Source: Flavihumibacter sp. CACIAM 22H1 (GTDB lineage Bacteria > Bacteroidota > Bacteroidia > Chitinophagales > Chitinophagaceae). From it: a stretch of DNA of 39,258 bases. The stretch spans positions 1 to 39,258 of the forward strand of contig NZ_LUKG01000041.1 of the NCBI RefSeq assembly GCF_001601815.1, given 5' to 3'. Shown here in pieces: positions 7,865-15,256 of the stretch; position 1 is the stretch's first letter; every line of letters begins with the position of its first letter. The position numbers and the translations under genes are program-made. The notes below the pieces were generated by a model. The model was given only the letters and a program-made list of their open reading frames with translations, was not told the DNA's origin and did not search any database.

Positions 7865-8291
7865 GGGTCAGTTCTCGTAATTCATTTAATAATCCTGCTG
7901 CCTGGTTGGGGGGAAAGCCTTCCCAGCTTTTAATGATCCGGCCGTTTTCATCCAGCAAAAGGGTAAGTGGAAAACTGCCTTTATTGTTGTATTGCTCCGC
8001 CAAGCGATCATTTTTTAACTGCTGCTCTTTAGACAATTGATTCTTTTTCGATCGGGGAAAATCAGCCCTGACCAGGATCAATTTTTCTGAGGCAAATTGT
8101 TCAAAATCAGCAGATTGAAACAGTTCCTTGGTAAGTCGGATACAGGGGCCACACCAGTCTGATCCGGAAAAATTCAACAGTATTTGTTTATGTTCCTGCT
8201 TCGCCTGGGCCTGGGCAGATGGAAAATCGGAGAGCCATACCAATCCATTTAAATGGGTCATTAACAGGAATAACAGCGAGGAGAGCATCAT
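7857..8291 (-). CDS. Exported thioredoxin-family protein (CGPC)
   Basis: 144 residues. A hydrophobic N-terminus (about 1-20) is a signal peptide or anchor, so the domain is periplasmic. The redox site is SDWCGPC (Cys47, Cys50), and the cis-proline appears in GSFPLTLLLDENG. The insert between them (DFPRSKKNQLSKEQQLKNDRLAEQY) is typical of the DsbD-gamma-like or thioredoxin_7-type proteins common in Bacteroidota. It probably reduces or isomerises disulfides of envelope proteins; the CGC tail of the DUF4266 lipoprotein is a plausible client (inference). It is the first gene of the four-gene unit. Met1 and Met2 are adjacent (8291 and 8288), and either may be used. Confidence 0.88.
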   Translation of the reverse strand: MMLSSLLFLLMTHLNGLVWLSDFPSAQAQAKQEHKQILLNFSGSDWCGPCIRLTKELFQSADFEQFASEKLILVRADFPRSKKNQLSKEQQLKNDRLAEQYNNKGSFPLTLLLDENGRIIKSWEGFPPNQAAGLLNELRELTHE

Positions 8292-8345
8292 ATTTTAATC
8301 GAATTTTAATCTAAATCTAATGTTATTCTAATTTCAATAAGTGAC

Positions 8346-8379
8346 AATCATCACCTTCGGGTATGATTTTATCATTTTT
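8346..8379 (+). terminator. Terminator-like hairpin with TTCG loop in a divergent intergenic region
   Basis: AATCAT-C-ACC (8346-8355) pairs with GGTATGATT (8360-8368) around a TTCG tetraloop, with one bulged C. TTATCATTTTT follows. The structure is typical of an intrinsic terminator on the plus strand. No plus-strand gene precedes it, however, because the thioredoxin gene diverges to the left. It may be a leader element of the small membrane protein gene at 8418, or the end of a short antisense transcript. Confidence 0.4.
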
Positions 8380-8417
8380 AATACAACTTTTAAGATTTAA
8401 ACCACGTCTGATTGGAC

Positions 8418-8711
8418 ATGACTAAGGAAAGTTCAAAAACACCCTCGTTGCTAGTATGCCTTGTGCTGGATGCCGTGGGTTATTTTACGTATGCGTTGCC
8501 GGTGTTAGGGGAGTTTGGAGACCTGGTTTGGGCACCGATATCCGGACTTTTGTTCTTCCGGTTATTTGGCGGGTGGAAAGGCGCCGTTGGAGGGGTTTTT
8601 GCCTTTGCGGAAGAGCTCTTACCATTTACCGATTTCATCCCCAGTTTTACCCTGGGCTGGCTGGCAAGGCGCTTGTTCAACCCTGTTCCAACCGGCACAT
8701 TGCCGGTGTGA
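8418..8711 (+). CDS. Small hydrophobic membrane protein, function unknown
   Basis: 97 residues from the ATG at 8418; an in-frame TTG six bases earlier is less likely. After a short polar head come two or three hydrophobic segments (SLLVCLVLDAVGYFTYALPVL; LVWAPISGLLFFRLFGG; AVGGVFAFAEELLP) linked by GEFGDLVWAPISG, a pattern I associate with a small uncharacterised Bacteroidota membrane family. It ends FTLGWLARRLF plus a polar tail. Only 4 bases separate its stop from the stop of the convergent ROK gene. No function can be assigned. Confidence 0.75.
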   Translation: MTKESSKTPSLLVCLVLDAVGYFTYALPVLGEFGDLVWAPISGLLFFRLFGGWKGAVGGVFAFAEELLPFTDFIPSFTLGWLARRLFNPVPTGTLPV

Positions 8712-8715
8712 GCCC

Positions 8716-9933
8716 TCAGGCTGCGAAGGGGTGATTTTTGGAGCTTGATTTGCGGTTCGTGAATCGTTTGTCCAACTGTTCCACCACAAGAGCAGCGGCT
8801 CCCATTATTTCTGCATCCTTATTGAGGTCGGAAACAGATAAATGGGTATAGGCAGCAAGTCGGGGAATACAATAACGATTCAGGGCCTGTTGAATGGGGG
8901 GTAATAAAAGTTTACCGGCAGCCGCTCCCCTACCGCTGAATACCACCTGTTCGGGGTTCATTATATGTACCAGTACGGCAATACCCCGGCCAATATTATA
9001 GGCAACATCAGACAATAGTTCAACGGCCAACTGATCGCCCCGGTTGGCTGCATTGATCACCATTTTACAGGCTTCTTCAATATCATCGGGCAAAAATTTT
9101 ATACTGGTAACTCTTCCCGACCGCATACCTTCCTGTGCTTTGGCAACCATTACTTTCAGGGATGCTTCGGTTTCAAGACAACCGCTTTTCCCGCATTCGC
9201 AAAGTTTGTTATTATTAAAAAGGGGAATATGGCTGAATTCACCGGCAAAACCATTATACCCTCTGAACAGGGAGCCATTTAAGATCATACCCAGCCCAAT
9301 TCCCCAGGAAATATTGATAACCATTACATTGCTTTTGTTGAGGGCGTCTCCGGCTCTTAACTCAGCCAGGGCAATTAAACTGGAATCATTGTCAATAAAA
9401 ACCGGTAATCCCAGTTCTTTTTCCATTTTTTCATGCAAGCTTTTACCCTGGTTATCGAGGTAGGAATAATTGACCCCTTTGGTTATATCGATAAAACCCG
9501 GCATTCCGATACCAACACCCTGAAGTTTTTCAAAGGGCACTGAAATTTCGCGGATATAGCTGCTGATCAATTGCACCAGTTCATCTAATGCCTGGGGATT
9601 TTCACTGAGTACCAGGCTGAACCTCCGTTCATTGATCCGTTCAAAATTCTGCAGGTCTACCAGGGCAATTTTAGTAACCAGTTGGTCCATAGCAACTGCA
9701 ATCGCATACATTCTTCCTGGGGTAAGGGCATAGGTTTGCGGTCTTCGTCCGCCAGTTGAAGGGGCATATCCTTTTTCAATGATGACATCTTCCTCTACCA
9801 GTTCATTCAGCATGCGTACCGTTAAAGGCAGGCTTTTTTGCATCCGAACACTTATTTCCGATGCAGAAAGCATTTTCCCAAAGCAAAGTTCTTTCAGGAT
9901 TCTTGCCTTGTATACTTCAGATTTTGACGCCAT
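8716..9933 (-). CDS. ROK family transcriptional regulator (paralogue 1)
   Basis: 405 residues. An N-terminal winged-helix domain (about 5-65: ILKELCFGKMLSASEISVRM, then NELVEEDVIIEKG) precedes a ROK sugar-binding domain. The ROK zinc motif is CECGKSGCLE (about 244-253), and the sugar-site Asp lies in FIDNDSS (about 178). The phosphate motif DxGGT of ROK kinases is replaced by DQLVT, so it is probably a sugar-responsive repressor and not a kinase. Close by eye to the ROK gene at 20364-21578 along the whole length, including the C-terminal HPF-A ending. It follows the SusC1/SusD1 unit and has its own ATG after a strong hairpin. It likely controls one or both SusCD units in response to a sugar; the ligand cannot be told from sequence. 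Confidence 0.9.
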   Translation of the reverse strand: MASKSEVYKARILKELCFGKMLSASEISVRMQKSLPLTVRMLNELVEEDVIIEKGYAPSTGGRRPQTYALTPGRMYAIAVAMDQLVTKIALVDLQNFERINERRFSLVLSENPQALDELVQLISSYIREISVPFEKLQGVGIGMPGFIDITKGVNYSYLDNQGKSLHEKMEKELGLPVFIDNDSSLIALAELRAGDALNKSNVMVINISWGIGLGMILNGSLFRGYNGFAGEFSHIPLFNNNKLCECGKSGCLETEASLKVMVAKAQEGMRSGRVTSIKFLPDDIEEACKMVINAANRGDQLAVELLSDVAYNIGRGIAVLVHIMNPEQVVFSGRGAAAGKLLLPPIQQALNRYCIPRLAAYTHLSVSDLNKDAEIMGAAALVVEQLDKRFTNRKSSSKNHPFAA

Positions 9934-9962
9934 CGTTTATAATATATGCGATGAACAAAAGT

Positions 9963-9993
9963 AGCAGGGATATTACCGTTTAATATCCCTGCT
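9963..9993 (-). terminator. Perfect 12-bp inverted repeat: terminator of SusC1-SusD1 and/or operator of ROK1
   Basis: AGCAGGGATATT (9963-9974) is exactly complementary to AATATCCCTGCT (9982-9993) across a 7-base spacer. It lies 13 bases beyond the SusD1 stop, and on the minus strand is followed by ACTTTTGTTC, a modest U tract. Termination is the simplest reading. Its centre is only about 45 bases upstream of the ROK1 ATG, so autoregulation through the palindrome is also possible. Confidence 0.65.
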
Positions 9994-10005
9994 AATTATA
10001 TACCA

Positions 10006-11589
10006 TTAATTCTGATCCCAGAAAATTTTTGTAGTCAGGTTATCAGCAGCTCTAACTGCCTCATAATTTTCTGCATTATAAATTAACTCACTTCCAGCAT
10101 ATACCCATCTGTACGGGGGTTGTTTCTGAACATTGGAGTTATCCACTTCAAAGCTAAGGGGAATTCCATCTAATCTTCTCATTTCCGCCCAATTATCTAG
10201 TGGTTGAACAACATTAAAATGGATCCATTTCTGGTAGGCAATCAATTTCAATTTATCTGCGGTAGTGGCGGCAGCATCCCAGCTAATAGCCGGTTTTGCC
10301 AGGTAATCGGTGATCTCGGTTTCGGTAACCGGGGAAAGAGCACCGGATGTATTATCATTACTTAGACTGCGAACGCCAAAATAAAATTCAATCGACTGGC
10401 GGATTGCGGTTTCATACGCCGTTTTTGCTGCTGCGGTATTGTTGTTTTTCAGGTTGTATTCCGCAGCTATCAGGCTTACTTCTGCAGCGTTCATTAATAT
10501 GCCAGGGAAAAACTGGTTACGGCTCAGTGTGGAACGATTGTAAATTGAAAGGGTTCCGGTTGCAACCAGTTCGGTTTGTGCACTAGCAGTCAGCATTGGA
10601 TCCAGACCTGTATAATTTCCGGCAGCATTTACACCGGGTTCAAAAATTGCGCGCAACCGGGGGTCGGCATTGGCTTTAAGATGATCGATCATCACCTTAC
10701 CTGCCAGATTTCCATCCCAGTCTTCCAGACCACTACGGAATCCGGAAGAGTTAAGCGGTGTGGAAAGGTTATAGACATCAATCTGAATATTCCTGTTATT
10801 AGCAGAAACGATCGGAAACTGGGCCGGGTTACCAAGAATTTCAGCCGACTCCGAAGTGGATCTTCCGGTAAAGGCCGCTACACCCGACACTCTGCTAAGC
10901 ATGCGTAACCGTAATGAATTACAATAGGCCTTCCACAGAGAAAGATCGCCATTGTTAATGAAATCCTGGTTTTTAAACCCGGTTAAAATACCAGCAGGTA
11001 CAGTTAAGCTGTTAAGTTCTGTAGCAAACCCTTTCAGATCATCCAGCATTTTGGTGTAAATGGCTGGAGCCTGGTCATAACTTGGAAGAGATTTTCCATA
11101 GTCACCGCCATTTCCACTCAGATTTCCTGCATTGGTAAACGGAATATCTCCATGTAAATCAACTACACGCTGGGTATGATCATATAAATAAATGGTAGCT
11201 GCTATCTTAAAAATCCGGTAGGCTGTTTTATCAGCATCTGACAACTTATCATAGATGAGTTCGAAGTTGCGATACTGCGATAATAAGTTGTAAAAATTAT
11301 TCCAGCGGTCATTGATACTGGCAGCTCCGGGAACATACTGGCTATTAGAATTTACCCAACCAACCGATTGCGTATACCGGTTTACCGAAGTACGAAGCAC
11401 AACAAAATAATTCCAGTAACTCGGTAAAACATATTCCCGGTTCGTTACTAAAAAGCCGGCGAATTGTTTTTCTACTGTAGATGTATTGATCTTGGATGGA
11501 TCAGGGTAACTTTCTGCAAAATCTGATTTGCTGCACGCACCCAATCCTGCCAGGAGGGTGACTGCTATGATGAATCGTAGTTTGTTCAT
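10006..11589 (-). CDS. SusD/RagB-like outer-membrane lipoprotein 1 (SusD-like_2 type)
   Basis: 527 residues with a lipoprotein signal ending GLGAC (Cys19), so it is anchored at the cell surface. The helical, TPR-like SusD fold is recognisable: SINDRWNNFYNLLSQYRN near the start, YDHTQRVVDLHGDIPFTNAG, and LKLIAYQKWIHFNVVQPLDNWAEMRRLDGIP near the end, the last being the usual SusD-like tail. It captures a ligand, usually an oligosaccharide, and acts as a lid on its SusC partner. It lies 31 bases after SusC1. No glycoside hydrolase is linked, so the ligand cannot be predicted. Confidence 0.92.
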   Translation of the reverse strand: MNKLRFIIAVTLLAGLGACSKSDFAESYPDPSKINTSTVEKQFAGFLVTNREYVLPSYWNYFVVLRTSVNRYTQSVGWVNSNSQYVPGAASINDRWNNFYNLLSQYRNFELIYDKLSDADKTAYRIFKIAATIYLYDHTQRVVDLHGDIPFTNAGNLSGNGGDYGKSLPSYDQAPAIYTKMLDDLKGFATELNSLTVPAGILTGFKNQDFINNGDLSLWKAYCNSLRLRMLSRVSGVAAFTGRSTSESAEILGNPAQFPIVSANNRNIQIDVYNLSTPLNSSGFRSGLEDWDGNLAGKVMIDHLKANADPRLRAIFEPGVNAAGNYTGLDPMLTASAQTELVATGTLSIYNRSTLSRNQFFPGILMNAAEVSLIAAEYNLKNNNTAAAKTAYETAIRQSIEFYFGVRSLSNDNTSGALSPVTETEITDYLAKPAISWDAAATTADKLKLIAYQKWIHFNVVQPLDNWAEMRRLDGIPLSFEVDNSNVQKQPPYRWVYAGSELIYNAENYEAVRAADNLTTKIFWDQN

Positions 11590-11620
11590 AAAAATCGTTT
11601 GTTAATACTGAATAAATCAA

Positions 11621-14600
11621 TTAGAAACTAGCTCTAAGCATTATACCAATTGTGCGGGTAGATGGGTTGGTACCAACATTTGTCAATGACTGGAACCATC
11701 TTGAACCTGCAGTGGTTTGTTCTGCATCGATATGTTTCAGTGTACGATAGATGTAAAACAGGTTTCTTCCAAAAACGGATAACTGGATTTTGTTAGCACC
11801 AATTTTAGCACTGATTTTCCCTGGAATAGCATACGCAATAGACAGTTCCCTGAATTTTACGTAACTGTTTTCTTTGATGTAGAGTTCGTACCTGGTATTG
11901 GGACTGTATTGCGGTCCGCCCCAGTTATAAACAGTCCAGAAATAGTTAGCAGAGGAAGTAATATAATCATTCTTCGTACCGTCGGCCTTCACACCATCCA
12001 ATACCATACCGTCATTATAAACCTTTTCACCATTCGGGCCAGCGTTGGCACTGGTTAGAAAACGTTTTCCGCTTGCATCCTGATAATAGCTCAATCCGCC
12101 GCTCTCTTTATCCATAAACTGGGTACTTTCTTCCAGCAAACCACGGCTTATCATCCAGTTGATAGCAGTTGGCATTACATAACCACCGTAGCGAAAATCT
12201 ATCATCGCATCCAGTGTGAACCCTTTAAATGAAATGGTATTAAAAATACCGCCGGTAACTTTTGGCATAGCGTTACCAATCTTTACCATTTTATTGGGAT
12301 CTACTTTGTACAAGCCATTCGGGTCTACGATCTTCTGTCCTTTTTCATCGGTAGCAACCGGGTGTGCATAAAAATCGCCCATTGGCTGACCTACTACTGA
12401 TTTTAATTGTGCCGCATTTCCATCATAATCTGCATGCAGCAATTCAGAGGAACCATTTGCCAGTTTTTCCACCACGTTCCTGTTGAAAGCAAAGTTGATA
12501 CCTGCATCCCAACGGAAATTGCGAGATCTTACGGGGTTGCTGGTGATACCAATTTCCACTCCCTTATTACGGAGTGTTCCGATATTGGTAAGTACAGACG
12601 TAGCGCCGGATGAAGCAGGAATGGTCAATGGAAGGATCTGGTCACGGATTTGTCCGTTATAATAGGAGATATCGAATCCCAGGCGCTTATCATACATGCT
12701 TACCTGTAAACCGAACTCGATTTCGTGTTTTTCCTCGGGACGTATATTGTCATTACCGAAGTTCGATGGCAATGTAGTGTAAAGAATGGGTTGTCCGCCA
12801 ACCGCCTGAACACCTAATGTATTCTGATCATAGGCAATATTAGCGCGGTACAGATCGGGGTAGTTTCCTACAATACCCCATGATGCGCGAATTTTTGCAA
12901 AATCAATTGCTTTCGGCAGGTTAAACAATTCAGATAGTACCAGGCTGCTGTTTACTGAAGGGTAAACAAAGCTATTGTTATTAGGATTCATGGTAGAGGT
13001 ACGATCACGACGTACAGTACCTTCTACAAACAGCATGCTTTTGTAATTGGCGTTGACCGTACCGATAAATGCATCCTTTACAATGGAATACCTGCTTGAA
13101 CCACTCCAGGGAGTGTTTACAGAAGCAGCAATATCAAAAAGGTTTTCTGTACTCAGACCACCATCTGTTCCTCTTGAAACGGTAGTACCATTTTCGTTGG
13201 TTGCCGTATACCCACCCATAACAGAAAGTTCCAGGTTTTCATTGATCTGTTTGGAATAGGTCAGCAGGAGGTCGCCGTATAAGATGGAACTGGTGTAATT
13301 ACTAAGACTGAAGCCTCCTGAGTAACCAAAGGCTAACGGACGTTCTGTTGTTTGCCTTGCTTCGGTTCTCATGGAAGTAAAGTCGGTAGACAGTCTGGCA
13401 CGCAGGCGAAGGTCTTTCAGAATCTGCCAGTGGTTGGTAAGGCTGGCAATTACACGATTACTTTTTTCTGTTTCGCGGTGCTCTTTCACTCTCCACACAT
13501 AATCGCCCAGGTCTCCTTTAAATCCATTACGGATAATATTTTCCTCCGGTGTTAAGCTTTGTCCGCTACCGGTTACAAAACGATAACCTTTGCTGGTTTT
13601 GTATTTGTCCAGGTACCATTGAGCATGTTCAAAACGACCGATCATGCCGGTGAAATTATTCATCAGGCGATCGATGGAATACGGACGGTTTTTGGTTTCC
13701 TGATTAATGTAATTGATCATGATATCCGTAGTCCATTTCTTTCCTAACCGGAAACTACCATTTAGGTTGGCGATATTTTTGGTATTGTCTGCGCCCAAAC
13801 TAACCCCCTGGTTGTTTTGCCTTGTCATGGAAAAACGAACGTTGGAATTTTCGCTGGCATGTGACATGGCTACGGTTGCGTTGGAGTTATGCGCGGTCCG
13901 GAACAATCCCTTATAATTGTCTTTCTGCGCTTCGTAGGGGCGGATTTTTCCGTCCCAGGCCATGGTGGGTTTACCATCAAATTCAGGTCCGAAGTTAATG
14001 CTGTAGCCAAGTACACCTCTTGTTTCTTTAACCCCGTCTCCATCTACATCGTAGTAAATAAACCCTTCCGCATCCTGTCCGCCGTTGTTTACAATGAGCG
14101 GCGCACCCGGCCCTCTTCTATTCTGGTAGTTTGGTAAGAACGCTACATTGTCCTGGCTATAGTTGGTACTTACATCTACGTTAAACCCTTTTTTACCTTT
14201 CCCGGATTTGGTAGTGATCAAAACAACACCGTTTACCGCTTCTGAGCCATAAAGGGCGGCGGCCGAAGCGCCTTTAAGAATGGAAACGTTCTCAATATCT
14301 TCCGGGTTAATGTCCAGTAAGCCATTACCTCTTAAGCGTTGATCGCCCCAATAATTGCCATTGTTTACTTCTCCTTCACGGATGGGTACACCGTCCAGTA
14401 CAATCAACGGCTGATTTTTTCCGGTAATAGAGTTAATACCCCGGATATTGATGTTAACTGCACTGGTAGCGCCCCCCGGAGTTGCTCCGATGCGAACCCC
14501 TGGTGCTTTTCCATACAATGCCGTAGCAAAGTTGGGGCTGCCGCTTTCCGTCAGCTTGTCGGCTGAAATCGTTGAAACGGAATAACCCAGCGCTTTTTCT

Positions 14601-14950
14601 TTTTTGGAGATACCAAGGGAGGTCACCACTACTTCGTCCAATGATTTATCGGAGCCGGTAAGGGTAATTGCTAAATCACCCGGGTTGGAAGTACCGACTT
14701 CTACCGAGGGATAGCCGATAAAGCTGATGATGAGCCGGGCATTTTGTGCTACAGAAATGGTAAAGGTTCCGTTGTCTGCAGTAAAAACACTGTTTGTGGT
14801 GCCTTTTTCCGAAATAGTAGCGCCGGCTAGTGGCTGACCTTTATCGTCGCGCACCGAACCGGAGACATTTTTTCTGACCTGGGCCTGTAAATCAAGATTA
14901 CAGCATAAAATTCCCAGCCATAAGAGCAATAGTTGACTTGCTTTTTTCAT
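11621..14950 (-). CDS. SusC/RagA TonB-dependent outer-membrane transporter 1
   Basis: 1109 residues. Signal peptide 1-24 (ending LQAQ), then a carboxypeptidase-regulatory-like domain (about 28-110: VSGSVRDDKGQPLAGATI), a TonB-box-like LDEVVVTSLG, the plug (LTESGSPNFATALYGKAPGV, NIRGINSI, LIVLDGVPI, ASAAALYGSEAVNGVVLITTKSG), and a 22-strand-type barrel. It imports the substrate delivered by SusD1, driven by TonB. The gene has its own upstream region after the SusC2/SusD2 terminator. The start region shares a 21-base block with SusC2. A run of ten T residues (complement of 14968-14977) lies in the leader. Confidence 0.95.
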   Translation of the reverse strand: MKKASQLLLLWLGILCCNLDLQAQVRKNVSGSVRDDKGQPLAGATISEKGTTNSVFTADNGTFTISVAQNARLIISFIGYPSVEVGTSNPGDLAITLTGSDKSLDEVVVTSLGISKKEKALGYSVSTISADKLTESGSPNFATALYGKAPGVRIGATPGGATSAVNINIRGINSITGKNQPLIVLDGVPIREGEVNNGNYWGDQRLRGNGLLDINPEDIENVSILKGASAAALYGSEAVNGVVLITTKSGKGKKGFNVDVSTNYSQDNVAFLPNYQNRRGPGAPLIVNNGGQDAEGFIYYDVDGDGVKETRGVLGYSINFGPEFDGKPTMAWDGKIRPYEAQKDNYKGLFRTAHNSNATVAMSHASENSNVRFSMTRQNNQGVSLGADNTKNIANLNGSFRLGKKWTTDIMINYINQETKNRPYSIDRLMNNFTGMIGRFEHAQWYLDKYKTSKGYRFVTGSGQSLTPEENIIRNGFKGDLGDYVWRVKEHRETEKSNRVIASLTNHWQILKDLRLRARLSTDFTSMRTEARQTTERPLAFGYSGGFSLSNYTSSILYGDLLLTYSKQINENLELSVMGGYTATNENGTTVSRGTDGGLSTENLFDIAASVNTPWSGSSRYSIVKDAFIGTVNANYKSMLFVEGTVRRDRTSTMNPNNNSFVYPSVNSSLVLSELFNLPKAIDFAKIRASWGIVGNYPDLYRANIAYDQNTLGVQAVGGQPILYTTLPSNFGNDNIRPEEKHEIEFGLQVSMYDKRLGFDISYYNGQIRDQILPLTIPASSGATSVLTNIGTLRNKGVEIGITSNPVRSRNFRWDAGINFAFNRNVVEKLANGSSELLHADYDGNAAQLKSVVGQPMGDFYAHPVATDEKGQKIVDPNGLYKVDPNKMVKIGNAMPKVTGGIFNTISFKGFTLDAMIDFRYGGYVMPTAINWMISRGLLEESTQFMDKESGGLSYYQDASGKRFLTSANAGPNGEKVYNDGMVLDGVKADGTKNDYITSSANYFWTVYNWGGPQYSPNTRYELYIKENSYVKFRELSIAYAIPGKISAKIGANKIQLSVFGRNLFYIYRTLKHIDAEQTTAGSRWFQSLTNVGTNPSTRTIGIMLRASF

Positions 14951-14962
14951 AGCAGTTGTTTT
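14942..14962 (-). promoter_or_regulatory. Start-codon leader block shared with SusC2
   Basis: On the minus strand the bases AAAACAACTGC-(T)-ATGAAAAAA around the SusC1 start match the SusC2 start (20307-20327) at 20 of 21 positions. The match covers eleven untranslated bases that codon constraint does not explain. It may be a translation-initiation element or a remnant of duplication. No Shine-Dalgarno sequence is present, as is usual in Bacteroidota. Confidence 0.4.
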
Positions 14963-15183
14963 GGGTTAAAAAAAAAAGAGATAGTGTTTTGGTGGTTTTG
15001 TTAAAAATCTGTTAATCAATCAGTTGTCAAATCATCATTTATGCCATTTTTACCGGTTAATATATCTTATTGAATATATATTGGTAAATTTTACAATTCT
15101 TTTTAAAACTTTATAATTTATTTATAAATAGATCGGCGGTTTGTTAATTTTTGAAAAGAGAAGGATAAAATAGAGCAAAAGAA
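14951..15183. other. AT-rich intergenic region upstream of SusC1
   Basis: The 306-base gap between SusC1 and SusD2 has no coding signal. Next to SusC1 it carries the shared start block and an A10 run (14968-14977, T10 in the transcript sense). The remainder is very AT-rich, including overlapping AATATAT tracts at 15058-15082 and TTGTTAAAAAT at 14998-15008. The SusC1 promoter must be here, but I find no exact TAnnTTTG on the minus strand. The end adjoining SusD2 holds the terminator listed next. Confidence 0.5.
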
Positions 15184-15213
15184 AAGAGGCTGCCTCGTAT
15201 GAGACAGCCTCTT
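15184..15213 (-). terminator. Strong Rho-independent terminator after SusD2
   Basis: A 13-bp stem (15184-15196 with 15201-15213; twelve Watson-Crick pairs and one G-U in the minus-strand RNA) closes a 4-base loop. In the transcript it runs directly into TTTCTTTTGC. A second, smaller hairpin (ACCCG 15228-15232 with CGGGT 15240-15244) lies between it and the SusD2 stop. This cleanly separates the ROK2-SusC2-SusD2 transcript from SusC1. Confidence 0.85.
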
Positions 15214-15256
15214 GGCTACTAATTGTTACCCGATTTTACCGGGTCAACTGGTTATT

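Noticed and set aside
8691-8707. Short inverted repeat ACCGGC-ACATT-GCCGGT at the end of the small membrane protein gene
   Set aside because: Six-base stem inside coding sequence without a T tract; not convincing as a terminator.
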